The notes under the pieces: generated by a model
Database searches by the model: none
The model's input: the letters and a program-made list of their open reading frames with translations, nothing else
What the model was told of the DNA's origin: nothing
Source of the DNA: Gammaproteobacteria bacterium
GTDB lineage: Bacteria; Pseudomonadota; Gammaproteobacteria; Steroidobacterales; Steroidobacteraceae
NCBI GenBank assembly: GCA_009923475.1
Contig: RFTM01000079.1
Coordinates: 1-7,350 of the forward strand
Direction of reading: 5' to 3'
Length of the DNA stretch: 7,350 nt
Shown here: piece after piece, positions 1 through 6,862 of the stretch
Numbering within the stretch: the first letter of the stretch is position 1
How the letters are laid out: each line of letters starts with the position of its first letter
Program-made: the position numbers and the translations under genes

Positions 1-743
1 CCGAAGGGATGGTCCTTCGTGTCCTTGGGATTGGCGTTGATCTCGGACTTCGCGACGAGCTTGAGACCGGCGCGGGCCGCCGCGTCGATGACCGTCTGTT
101 CGCTCACGTAGCCCGTGGCCCCCTTCGGGTCGCCGCCGCCCGGCGCCGCGCGGTGCTGCTCGACGGCCAGCGAGCCGCCGCGCTTCAGGCCGCGCGCGAG
201 CTGCGCGAAGTTGCGGTCGAGGGCACCGTCCTGGCGCATCCAGTTGTGGATCACGCGCGAGAGCAGGATGAAGTCGTAGCGCCCTTCCGGCAGCGGCGGC
301 GCGGCCGGACCCCAATCCACGAGCTCGACCCGGCCGTAGACGGCGGTGTCGGAGAAGTTCTTGGCGAAGGTCTCGCGCCCTTGGCGGGCGGCCGCGCTGG
401 TCGCCGGGTTGGTGAGGTCGGCGGCGGTGGCGGCGTAACGGCCGCCCGTGCGCGCCGCGTAGGGCGCCAGGACCTGCGTCCACCAGCCCGCGCCCGGCGA
501 CACCTCGAGGATGGAGGCGCCGGGCTTCAGGCCCCAGAACGCCAGCGACGCGCCGGGGTGCCGCTCGCCGTCGCGCTCTTTCTGTTCCGCGCTGCGCTGC
601 GGACCGGCGAGCACTGCGGCCAGCGCGGCGTCGGGCTTGGCGGCGGCGCTGCGGGTCGCGGGACCGGTCGCGGCGCAAGCGGTGAGCAGCAGGGCGGCGA
701 ACGCGAGGGAGGCGGCCGTACGGGCGGTGCGGGATGCGGGCAT
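1..743 (-). CDS. Predicted SAM-dependent methyltransferase with lipoprotein signal (C-terminus off the window)
   Basis: I translated this reading frame by hand; it stays open for 247 codons and runs off the left edge. The start is ATG at 743, chosen because an AAGGAG site (750-755) sits 6 bases upstream. Residues 1-22 form a signal peptide with a basic N-region and an alanine/leucine core, ending in the lipobox LTAC with Cys23, so a lipidated envelope protein is predicted. A Rossmann-type methyltransferase core follows. The segment ILEVSPGAGWW (78-88) matches SAM-binding motif I with Pro83 in place of the first glycine, and YDFILLSRVIHNW (156-168) fits the post-motif II strand and helix. RGLKRGGSLAVEQH (184-197) fits the next strand. 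Together they resemble the COG4798-type predicted methyltransferases, whose substrate is generally unknown. The family assignment is from memory. It is transcribed away from the RCCR-like gene. A methyltransferase fold outside the cytoplasm is odd because SAM is not known to be available there. Confidence 0.85.
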   Translation of the reverse strand, partial: MPASRTARTAASLAFAALLLTACAATGPATRSAAAKPDAALAAVLAGPQRSAEQKERDGERHPGASLAFWGLKPGASILEVSPGAGWWTQVLAPYAARTGGRYAATAADLTNPATSAAARQGRETFAKNFSDTAVYGRVELVDWGPAAPPLPEGRYDFILLSRVIHNWMRQDGALDRNFAQLARGLKRGGSLAVEQHRAAPGGGDPKGATGYVSEQTVIDAAARAGLKLVAKSEINANPKDTKDHPF

Positions 744-914
744 CGACGTCTCCTTGGGGACGGGTCGGGGGTCCTGGGGCCAGGTCGGCCGAAGGCTAGC
801 AGAAGCGCCGCCGCGGAGGCAGCCGTTCGAGACGCGGACGGCGGGCGAAGGGGCCATGTCACCGACGGGCGCGGCCCGTTACCGTGGCGTTCGGTACAGA
901 GGGGGGTACGCACC
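744..914. other. Divergent intergenic spacer
   Basis: This spacer separates the minus-strand lipoprotein gene from the plus-strand series, so promoters for both should lie here. I see both ribosome binding sites, but no convincing -35/-10 pair in either direction. The closest minus-strand candidate is a weak extended -10-like TGCTAGCCT, read on the reverse strand around 793-801. No inverted repeat stands out above the GC-rich background. Confidence 0.5.
899..906 (+). promoter_or_regulatory. Ribosome binding site of the RCCR-like gene
   Basis: The purine run GAGGGGGG ends 8 bases before ATG 915. It selects that start and rules out the much longer in-frame extension that opens near position 9, whose first 300 codons are antisense to the methyltransferase gene. 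Confidence 0.75.
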
Positions 915-1748
915 ATGTCCGCCACCAAGCTCGACATCAAGACCATCACCGAATTTTTGGCCGAGCAGCCGGACGTGGACGTGAGCCGCGCCTGGGAGCG
1001 CTGCTGGGCGATCCACGCCGGCATCGTCGAGCGCGTGAAGCGCCGGTTCGCGGTCGAGAAGCATGCCTCGACCGCGGGCAGCGAGTACTACACCTCGCTG
1101 GACGGCGGCATGGAGGGCTCGTTCAACGCCTGGAGCGGCCCGCGGGTCGAGTGGCTGGTGCATTCCTGGCTCGGCAACCGCAAGGCAAGCCTGCTCGACA
1201 TGAACGCCACCGTTTTCCTCTCGCAGCAGAGCCGCGTGCCGCACCTGGTGGTGATCTTCGGCACGGTGCCGAAGCTGTTCTTCTACGCCGACTACACGCC
1301 GCGCGTCGACCTGCGCACCGACCTCGGGTACGTGCAGAAGTACTACGAGCCGGCCAACGCCGATGCGATCAAGCTGCGCGGCCTGCCGCAGTTCACGTGG
1401 AACTGGAGCCACGGCACCTACCTGCGCGGCCTGATGTCGCCGGTGGCGACCAGCATCATGGGCGAGCTCACCGAGGACAACATCGCCACCTGCGAGCAGT
1501 ACCTGAAGGGCTTCGTCGACCGCTGGTTCGGCTGGCTGGACGAGGCGGATGCGGCGCCGTTGCCGGTCGGCGAGCGCCTCGCGCAGCAGAGGTACGACCA
1601 CACCGTGCGCGAGCTCGGCTATCGTACCGACCCCATGAACGTGCTGGCGCAGCGTTTTTTCGGGCCCGAGGAGTTCAAGAAGCGCCTCGAGCTGCGCATC
1701 GGCCTCGCGCAGATGGCCGAGACCCGCGGCAAGGTGGCGGCGGATTGA
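915..1748 (+). CDS. RCCR-like (red chlorophyll catabolite reductase / bilin reductase superfamily) protein
   Basis: This is a 277-residue soluble protein with no signal peptide or membrane segment, starting at ATG 915 behind a good ribosome binding site. Its middle matches the pattern I recall for plant red chlorophyll catabolite reductase. VEWLVHSWL (78-86) fits the strand bearing the SW motif. NATVFLSQQSRVPHLVVIFG (97-116) fits the N-x-T/S then AP-x-F-V-V strands. DYTPRVDL (126-133) fits the D-L-P-x-R-K-D-L element, followed by GYVQKYYE (138-145), and YLRGLMSPVA (169-178) fits the Y/F-x-R-S-x-x-SP-T-A strand. Plant RCCR reduces a linear tetrapyrrole with electrons from ferredoxin. Whether this protein acts on a tetrapyrrole is inference: no bilin, heme-oxygenase or ferredoxin gene lies in the window. 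The C-terminal ~65 residues (PVGERL onward) look helical and unassigned. The stop overlaps the start of the acetyltransferase gene, so the two are probably co-translated. I am sure that it is a gene and moderately sure of the family. Confidence 0.8.
   Translation: MSATKLDIKTITEFLAEQPDVDVSRAWERCWAIHAGIVERVKRRFAVEKHASTAGSEYYTSLDGGMEGSFNAWSGPRVEWLVHSWLGNRKASLLDMNATVFLSQQSRVPHLVVIFGTVPKLFFYADYTPRVDLRTDLGYVQKYYEPANADAIKLRGLPQFTWNWSHGTYLRGLMSPVATSIMGELTEDNIATCEQYLKGFVDRWFGWLDEADAAPLPVGERLAQQRYDHTVRELGYRTDPMNVLAQRFFGPEEFKKRLELRIGLAQMAETRGKVAAD
1731..1737 (+). promoter_or_regulatory. Ribosome binding site that decides a TTG start
   Basis: AAGGTGG lies inside the last codons of the RCCR-like gene, 7 bases before TTG 1745. 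No in-frame ATG precedes the conserved N-terminal strand of the acetyltransferase, and the nearby ATG at 1773 is in another frame. TTG 1745 is therefore the best-supported start. Confidence 0.6.
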
Positions 1749-2359
1749 GCGGCGGGACGGGCGGCGACGGCGATGACGCTCCGCTCGCGTTGCGGCCGGC
1801 GCGTCTCGACGACGCCGACGCGCTGTCGGCGCTCGTGAACTCGGCCTATCGCGGCGACTCGAGCCGCGTCGGCTGGACCACCGAGGCGGACCTGCTCGGC
1901 GGCCAGCGCACCGACCCGGAAGCCTTGCGGGAGTTCATCGCCGCCGGCGAGACCTCCGGCGACCGCGTGCTGCTGGTGCATGATGGCGCGGCAGCGATCG
2001 CGGCCCCGGGCGCGCCGCAGACCGCGGCCGCCATCGACGCCTGCGTGCAGCTCGAGCGGCACGGCGACGAGGCCTACCTCGGCATGTTCACCGTGCGCCC
2101 GACTCTGCAGGGCGGCGGGCTCGGTCGCCTGCTGCTCGCCGGCGCCGAACGGGATGCGCGCCGCCGTTGGGGCGTGACCGCCGTGCACATGACCGTCATC
2201 GCGCAGCGCCCTGAGCTCATCGCCTGGTACGAGCGGCGCGGCTACCGCGCCACGGGCGAGACCGTGCCCTTCCCCTACGGTGACGCGCGTTTCGGCGAAC
2301 CGCGGCGCGACGACCTGCATTTCGTGGTGCTGCGCAAGGCGCTTGCGCCTAGCGGCTAA
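1745..2359 (+). CDS. GNAT-family N-acetyltransferase
   Basis: This is a 204-residue single-domain Gcn5-related acetyltransferase, predicted to move an acetyl group from acetyl-CoA to an amine. LALRPARLDDADALSALVN (14-32) is the usual first strand and helix. YLGMFTVRPTLQGGGLGRLL (111-130) is motif A, with the pyrophosphate-binding Q-G-G-G-L-G loop at 122-127. MTVIAQRPELIAWYERRGY (149-167) is motif B, ending in the typical W-Y-E-R-R-G-Y, followed by a strand at FPYGDARFG (176-184). The start is TTG 1745, whose bases overlap the TGA stop of the preceding gene (TTGA), with AAGGTGG 7 bases upstream. The overlap suggests translational coupling with the RCCR-like protein. The substrate cannot be told from the sequence. 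The fold is certain; the start is probable. Confidence 0.88.
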   Translation: MSGGTGGDGDDAPLALRPARLDDADALSALVNSAYRGDSSRVGWTTEADLLGGQRTDPEALREFIAAGETSGDRVLLVHDGAAAIAAPGAPQTAAAIDACVQLERHGDEAYLGMFTVRPTLQGGGLGRLLLAGAERDARRRWGVTAVHMTVIAQRPELIAWYERRGYRATGETVPFPYGDARFGEPRRDDLHFVVLRKALAPSG

Positions 2360-2402
2360 CCCCGCGCCGCGGGCCGAGCGCAGGATGACGGCACTTCCGA
2401 CC

Positions 2403-2406
2403 GGAG
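2403..2406 (+). promoter_or_regulatory. Ribosome binding site of the glycine-zipper gene
   Basis: GGAG lies 8 bases before ATG 2415 and favours it over the in-frame ATG 2385. Starting at 2415 also puts the signal peptide at the very N-terminus. Confidence 0.6.
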
Positions 2407-2414
2407 ACACCGAC

Positions 2415-2990
2415 ATGCCGCGCATCGCGAACGCCACCGCCCTCGTCAAACCCCTCGCCCTCGCCGCCCTCAGCGCGCTCGTCGCCGTCGCCGGCGCGCA
2501 GACCCCGAGCGGCCAGTGGGCCATCAAGCCCGCCAAGGGCCAGAGCCAGGCGCAGACCCAGAAAGACGTCTCGGCTTGCCAAGGCGAGGCGCAGGCGCAC
2601 GCCGGCGCGGCGCCCGCCGATGCGGTGCGGCGCGGGCAGGCCCCGGCAGCGGCCGTCGCGCCGGCGACCAAGGGCGGCGCCGGCAAGGGCGCGCTCGGCG
2701 GCGCGGCCGCAGGCGCGGTGATCGGCGAGATCGCCAGCAACGACGCCGGCAAGGGCGCGGCGATCGGCGGCGTGGTCGGCGCGGTCGGCGGCGCCGCACG
2801 GCGCGAGAACGCGCGCAAGGAGTCAGACGCGCAGCGCACGGCGGCCGAGCAGGAGCGCACGGCGCGCCAGCAGTCCGCCTCGCAGCAGGTCGAGCAGTAC
2901 AACCTCGCCTTCCGCAACTGCCTCTCGGGCCGCGGCTACAGCGTCAGCCTGTCGCAACCGGGGACGCCGGCCGCGCCCGCAGCGCGCTGA
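2415..2990 (+). CDS. Exported glycine-zipper (YMGG-like) family protein
   Basis: This is a 191-residue protein with a signal peptide at residues 1-28 (Arg3 and Lys12, then an alanine/leucine core) and probable cleavage after AGA, before Gln29. The mature part has three pieces. The first is a short conserved segment, PAKGQSQAQTQKDVSACQGE (39-58), with Cys55. The second is a glycine zipper at about 87-127, where glycines recur every four residues or so in two repeats separated by SNDAGKGAA (108-116). The third is a charged Q/E/R-rich helix (128-160) leading to YNLAFRNCLSGRGYSV (162-177) with Cys169. This order, including the A-F-x-x-C-x-x-x-R-G-Y ending, is typical of YMGG-like glycine-zipper envelope proteins. 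Their role is poorly known; membrane association or oligomerisation through the zipper is inferred. Cys55 and Cys169 are the only cysteines and could pair. The gene starts 55 bases after the acetyltransferase stop and may share its transcript. Confidence 0.88.
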   Translation: MPRIANATALVKPLALAALSALVAVAGAQTPSGQWAIKPAKGQSQAQTQKDVSACQGEAQAHAGAAPADAVRRGQAPAAAVAPATKGGAGKGALGGAAAGAVIGEIASNDAGKGAAIGGVVGAVGGAARRENARKESDAQRTAAEQERTARQQSASQQVEQYNLAFRNCLSGRGYSVSLSQPGTPAAPAAR

Positions 2991-3063
2991 CACGCCGGGC
3001 CGCGGCGCGCGGGCACGCGCCGGGCGTCACGCGGCGGCAACGCGCGCGGCGCAGCCTGCGCGG

Positions 3064-4224
3064 ATGGATCGCCGCCGATTCCTGGGCACCTCCGTGGGTG
3101 CCGCCCTGGGTGCCGCCTTCTCGCCGCCGCCGTGTCGTGCCGGAGCGTCGGATACCGGGCACAATCGCGCCATGGCACGCGCACCCCTCGTCATCGCCCA
3201 TCGCGGCGCATCCGGCCACCGTCCCGAGCACACGCTCGAGTCCTACCGTCTCGCCATCGAGATGGGCGCGGACTTCATCGAGCCCGACCTGGTGTCGACC
3301 AAGGACGGCCAGCTCGTCGCGCGGCACGAGCCCGACATCACGCAGACCACCGACGTCGCGCAGCGGCCGGAGTTCGCGGACCGCCGGCGCAGCGTGGTCA
3401 TCGACGGCGTCGAGCACACCGGCTGGTTCACCGTCGACTTCACGCTCGAGGAGCTGCGCAGGCTGCGCGCGGTGCAGCCGCGGCCCTACCGCTCCAAGGA
3501 ATTCGACGGCCTGTTCCAGGTGCCGACGCTGGAAGAGATCATCGCGCTCGCCAAGGCCGGGAGCGCGGCCACCGGCCGCAGCATCGGCATCTACCCCGAG
3601 ACCAAGCACCCGACCTGGCACTGCGAACAGGGCCTGCCGCTCGAGCACGCGCTGCTGGAGGCGCTCGATGCGGCCGGTTGGACCACGCGCGACGCGCCGG
3701 TGTTCATCCAGTGCTTCGAGTCGGGCAACCTGCGCTGGCTACGACAGCGCACCGGCCTGCGGCTCGTGCAGTTGATCGACGGCGGCGGCCTCGAGGACGA
3801 CGGCCGCGTGCAGCCGCCGCCGCGCTGGCAAGGCAGCGGCGCTTGCAGGCTCTATCCGCAGGGCGAGGTGCCGACGGACTTCACGCAGACGGCCTCGTTC
3901 GCGCAAATCGCGGAGTACGCCGACGCCGTGGGCCCCTGGAAGCGGCATATCGTCGGCTCACGGCGCGGCGAGGGTCCGGAGGCGGCCGCCGACGACACCG
4001 AACGCACGCGGCGCATCATCGATCCGTCACGCTTCGTGGAGCTCGCGCACGCCGCCGGGCTCGAAGTGCACCCCTGGACCTTCCGCGACGAAGCGCAGCA
4101 CCTCGCGGCCGATTACGGCGGCGACCCGGCCGCCGAGTACCGCCAGTTCGCAGCGCTCGGCGTCGATGCGCTCTTCAGCGACTTCCCCGACACGGCGGTC
4201 GCCGCGCTGCGCGGCGCTCGCTGA
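3064..4224 (+). CDS. glpQ: Periplasmic glycerophosphodiester phosphodiesterase, GlpQ type
   Basis: This is a 386-residue protein predicted to hydrolyse glycerophosphodiesters to an alcohol and glycerol-3-phosphate. DRRRFLGTSVGAALGAA (2-18) is a twin-arginine signal, so export of the folded enzyme to the periplasm is expected. The TIM-barrel catalytic set is complete: AHRGAS (45-50) with the first catalytic His46, FIEPDL (71-76) with metal ligands Glu73 and Asp75, and ARHEP (86-90) with the second catalytic His88. The typical GlpQ insert follows (TTDVAQRPEFADRR, 95-108; GWFTVDFTLEELRRLRA, 120-136). Further conserved strands are FQVPTLEEII (151-160), IGIYPETKHP (174-183), VFIQCFES (213-220) and VHPWTFR (335-341), with a final ALFSDFPD (369-376). 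Length and insert match the GlpQ subgroup rather than the short cytoplasmic UgpQ. The ribosome binding site before 3064 is weak; the Tat signal decides the start. ATG 3172 (MARAPLVIAHRGAS) is an alternative that would give a cytoplasmic form. Confidence 0.92.
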   Translation: MDRRRFLGTSVGAALGAAFSPPPCRAGASDTGHNRAMARAPLVIAHRGASGHRPEHTLESYRLAIEMGADFIEPDLVSTKDGQLVARHEPDITQTTDVAQRPEFADRRRSVVIDGVEHTGWFTVDFTLEELRRLRAVQPRPYRSKEFDGLFQVPTLEEIIALAKAGSAATGRSIGIYPETKHPTWHCEQGLPLEHALLEALDAAGWTTRDAPVFIQCFESGNLRWLRQRTGLRLVQLIDGGGLEDDGRVQPPPRWQGSGACRLYPQGEVPTDFTQTASFAQIAEYADAVGPWKRHIVGSRRGEGPEAAADDTERTRRIIDPSRFVELAHAAGLEVHPWTFRDEAQHLAADYGGDPAAEYRQFAALGVDALFSDFPDTAVAALRGAR

Positions 4225-4248
4225 GCCGCGCGGGAAGGCCTGCCAAAG

Positions 4249-4278
4249 AAAAGGGCCCGGCGGTCTCCCGCCGGGCCC
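4249..4278 (-). terminator. Intrinsic terminator of the TonB receptor gene, between convergent genes
   Basis: A perfect 11-bp inverted repeat has arms GGGCCCGGCGG (4253-4263) and CCGCCGGGCCC (4268-4278) around a TCTC loop. Read on the minus strand, the stem is followed by TTTTCTTT, which gives a classical terminator about 25 bases after the receptor stop. On the plus strand the stem is preceded by A-rich sequence but has no T-run after it, so termination of the phosphodiesterase transcript here would be weaker or need Rho. Confidence 0.88.
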
Positions 4279-4302
4279 GGTCCGTCATCGCCTTGCGGGC
4301 GA

Positions 4303-6828
4303 TCAGAACTTGTAGCTGAGCTCGAGGCCGATCTGGCGCTCGCGGCGCAGCGTGCCGAAGATGCCGCGCGGGAACGAATAGCGGGCCACGGGCACTGTGG
4401 GCGTCGGCAGGTCCGGCTTGAGGTTGCGCGGCGGCACGGGGCCCGCGAACCCGACCAAATAGGAGTGCAGCCAGCGAGTGGCACCCACCGGCGAATCCTC
4501 GTCGAGCAGGTTGCGGCCGTAGAGACCGACCTTCCAGGTGTCGGTCTCGATGCCGATGCGCGCGCCGAGCAGCAGGGCGGAACCGGTGTAGGCCTGGTTT
4601 TCGACCTGCACATACTTCTTGCTGGTGTACGAGAGGTCGCCGTTGACGTACAGTCGGTAGTCGCCGCCGAACACCGGGCGGGTGTAGTCGGCGGTGAGCG
4701 CGGCCGTATGCTTGGCGGCGAGCGGGAAGGCGTTGCCCACGATCGAGCAGGTGCCCTTGCCGTTCAGGTTGCGCGCCGGGTCGGTCGGGTTGGCGGGGTT
4801 GAAGATGCCGCCGCCGCTCGTCAACTCGAACTGGAAGTCGTCGCAGCCCGCGGTGAACTTCGTGTCCGCCAAGGCGTAGTTGAAGCCCAGCGTCAGGTCG
4901 TCGGTCGCCGCGAAGCGGCTCTCGATCTCGATGCCCTTGATCTCGCCGTCGCCTTGGTTGGTGGCGATCGAGGTCACGGCGCCCTGCGTGGTGCCCGGCA
5001 CCGCCGTCGTCAGCTGGATGTCGTCGATCTTCATCTTGAAGAGCGCGACGTTCAGCACGAGGCGACGGTCGAACCACTGCGACTTCATGCCGAGCTCGTA
5101 GTTTAGCGACTCTTCCTGGCGGAAGGCCTCGTCGGCCGGTCGGCCGGCGTTGATGGCCGTCGAGCCGTTGAAGCCGCCCGGCTTGAAGCCCTTCGCGTAG
5201 ATCGCGTAGAGCGTCATGTCCGGGTTGAGCTTGTAGTTGAGGGTGGCGCGGGGCGTGTTCGACTTCCACTCGTCGTTGCCGCGCAGCGCCGAGTTGTAGG
5301 TCGCGGCGCTGGTCGGGCCGGCCTGCACGTTGACCGGCGCGGTCCAGTCGATCTGGCCCTTGCGCTCCTTGGCGTTGCGCATCTCGAAGGTGGCGGCGAG
5401 CTTGTCGGTGATGTCGAAACCGACCGAACCGAAGTAGCCCGTGTTGTAGATGTCGAAGACCTGGTACGGACGGTCTTGGCCGTTGATGCTCGCGAAGTCG
5501 ATGCGGTATTTGCGGTTCTCCCACTCGAAGTGGTAGACACCGACCATCCAGCGGAAGCGGTCTTGCTGCGGCGACTCGATGCGCAGTTCGCCCGACCAGT
5601 CCTTGTAGGTGTCGCGGTCGGAGGAGGAGCCGGTGGCGAGCGGCTGGATGCCGTTGACGTTGGCGCCGATGATGTTGACCTGCGAGTGGTCGCTGTCGGC
5701 GCCGGTCTTGCGGTCCTCGTCGCGGTAGCCGCCGTTAATGACGACCGCGTGGCCCGAACCCATGATGTCCCAACGGAACGACCCGGTGACGAGGTCGAGG
5801 TCGCGGGCGACGCCCGAGAAGGCCAGGGCCTGGCGGGTGTCGTAGGCGAAGGGCGCCGCATTCGGGATGCCGACCACGACCGGCACGGCCTGGGTGGCCG
5901 GCGCGTCGTTGAGGTACACGTCACGGGCCTTCACCTCGCCGCAGTACCACTGGTTGGTGTTGTTCGTGGAGGTGGTGGTGAAGGACCCGAGGGAACGGGT
6001 GCCGGGGAAGCAGTTGTTCTCGCCGGCCGACTGGAAGAAGATCGCGCGCGTGCCGTCACGGTCGCGGTTGTGCTGGTAGCGCACGCGGAACTCGGTGTTC
6101 TCGGTGAGCGTGAGCGTGGCGTTGGCGCCGAACGAGCTGGTGGATTCGTCGCCCACCTTGCGGCCGGTGACCTTGTTGGTCCACTGGCCGTCGAACTCGT
6201 AGAAGCGGCCGTTCAGGCCGAAGGACAGCCAATCGGCAGGACGCCCCCCGATGCTGGCGCTGAGGTTGCGCTCATCGGCATCGAAGCTCGCCTTGACAGA
6301 GCCCGAAGTGCCCTCGCTCGGACGCTTGGTGACGAAATTGATGGCGCCGGAGTAGGTGTTGCGGCCGTAGAGCGCGCTCTGCGGGCCACGGATCACCTCG
6401 ACGCGTGAGACGTCGTTCATGTCGAGGTTCTGGATGTCGCCGGGGTAGTAGACGCCGTCGACGAAGTAGGCGACGCCGGTCTCGACCGAACCGTTGGTGC
6501 CCGCGAGGATGCTCGCGAGGCCGCGGACCACCGGGCGCTCGGTGGCGCGGCCGAAGGTGCGGGAGAACACGAGGCCCGGCGTGAACTTCGCGACGTCATC
6601 GAGCGAAGACAGCTGGCGGTTGTCGATGTCGGCCTCGGTCAGCGCGGTGACGGGCAGCGGCACGTCCTGCAGCGACTCTTCGCGCTTGCGTGCGGTGACC
6701 ACCACTTCCTCGAGCGAGGGACCCTTGGCAGCGTCGGCACCCGCCGACTGCGCGAGCGCGCTCTGGCCGGTCAGCGCCGTGGCGCCCATAGAGAGAACGA
6801 GCGCCAGCGGCGCGGTCTTCTTGTTCAT
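4303..6828 (-). CDS. TonB-dependent outer-membrane receptor
   Basis: This is an 841-residue receptor predicted to take up a large or scarce substrate across the outer membrane using TonB energy. A signal peptide covers residues 1-27 (MNKK, hydrophobic core, cleavage near ALA-Q). The TonB box is LEEVVVTARK (39-48). The plug domain covers about 50-170 and includes SLQDVPLPVTAL (52-63), PVVRGL (99-104), YFVDGVYY (121-128), VEVIRGPQSALYGRN (143-157) and GAINFVTKRP (161-170). The rest is the 22-strand barrel, with ELRIESP (414-420), YAKGFKPGGFNGS (544-556), EESLNYELGMKSQW (572-585) and GLYGRNLLDED (768-778), ending in an aromatic Phe841 as needed for barrel assembly. There is no N-terminal signalling domain, so transmembrane control through an anti-sigma factor is not expected. 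Cysteine pairs 273/296 and 662/694 probably close extracellular loops. The start is ATG 6828 behind GGAGG. The substrate is unknown; the TonB-box and plug wording is the type common in Steroidobacter and sphingomonads. Confidence 0.97.
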   Translation of the reverse strand: MNKKTAPLALVLSMGATALTGQSALAQSAGADAAKGPSLEEVVVTARKREESLQDVPLPVTALTEADIDNRQLSSLDDVAKFTPGLVFSRTFGRATERPVVRGLASILAGTNGSVETGVAYFVDGVYYPGDIQNLDMNDVSRVEVIRGPQSALYGRNTYSGAINFVTKRPSEGTSGSVKASFDADERNLSASIGGRPADWLSFGLNGRFYEFDGQWTNKVTGRKVGDESTSSFGANATLTLTENTEFRVRYQHNRDRDGTRAIFFQSAGENNCFPGTRSLGSFTTTSTNNTNQWYCGEVKARDVYLNDAPATQAVPVVVGIPNAAPFAYDTRQALAFSGVARDLDLVTGSFRWDIMGSGHAVVINGGYRDEDRKTGADSDHSQVNIIGANVNGIQPLATGSSSDRDTYKDWSGELRIESPQQDRFRWMVGVYHFEWENRKYRIDFASINGQDRPYQVFDIYNTGYFGSVGFDITDKLAATFEMRNAKERKGQIDWTAPVNVQAGPTSAATYNSALRGNDEWKSNTPRATLNYKLNPDMTLYAIYAKGFKPGGFNGSTAINAGRPADEAFRQEESLNYELGMKSQWFDRRLVLNVALFKMKIDDIQLTTAVPGTTQGAVTSIATNQGDGEIKGIEIESRFAATDDLTLGFNYALADTKFTAGCDDFQFELTSGGGIFNPANPTDPARNLNGKGTCSIVGNAFPLAAKHTAALTADYTRPVFGGDYRLYVNGDLSYTSKKYVQVENQAYTGSALLLGARIGIETDTWKVGLYGRNLLDEDSPVGATRWLHSYLVGFAGPVPPRNLKPDLPTPTVPVARYSFPRGIFGTLRRERQIGLELSYKF

Positions 6829-6862
6829 CTGGTCAACCTCCCCGAAAGGACAACAAACCTTT

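Noticed and set aside
9..914. A long open extension upstream of the RCCR-like gene in the same frame (579 codons in total)
   Set aside because: Its first 300 codons are low-complexity Arg/Gly/Ala text antisense to the methyltransferase gene, and a good ribosome binding site supports ATG 915.
1619..2917. A 432-codon minus-strand open frame across the acetyltransferase and glycine-zipper genes
   Set aside because: It covers two unrelated real genes on the other strand and contains no domain-like sequence.
2988..3031. An imperfect inverted repeat (TGACACGCC ... GGCGTCA) after the glycine-zipper gene
   Set aside because: It needs a bulge and a long loop, has no T-run after it, and lies in very GC-rich sequence where such pairings arise by chance.
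2516..3775. A 419-codon plus-strand open frame bridging the glycine-zipper and phosphodiesterase genes
   Set aside because: It is an Arg-rich frame-shifted reading of both genes with no conserved motif.
4175..5524. A 449-codon minus-strand open frame overlapping the receptor gene
   Set aside because: It is an out-of-frame Arg/Pro/Gln-rich shadow of the receptor, which has continuous family motifs over the same bases.
5476..6408. A 310-codon plus-strand open frame inside the receptor gene
   Set aside because: It is an antisense shadow with Val/Ala/Gly/Glu-rich composition, no recognisable motif and no ribosome binding site. High GC content makes such frames common.
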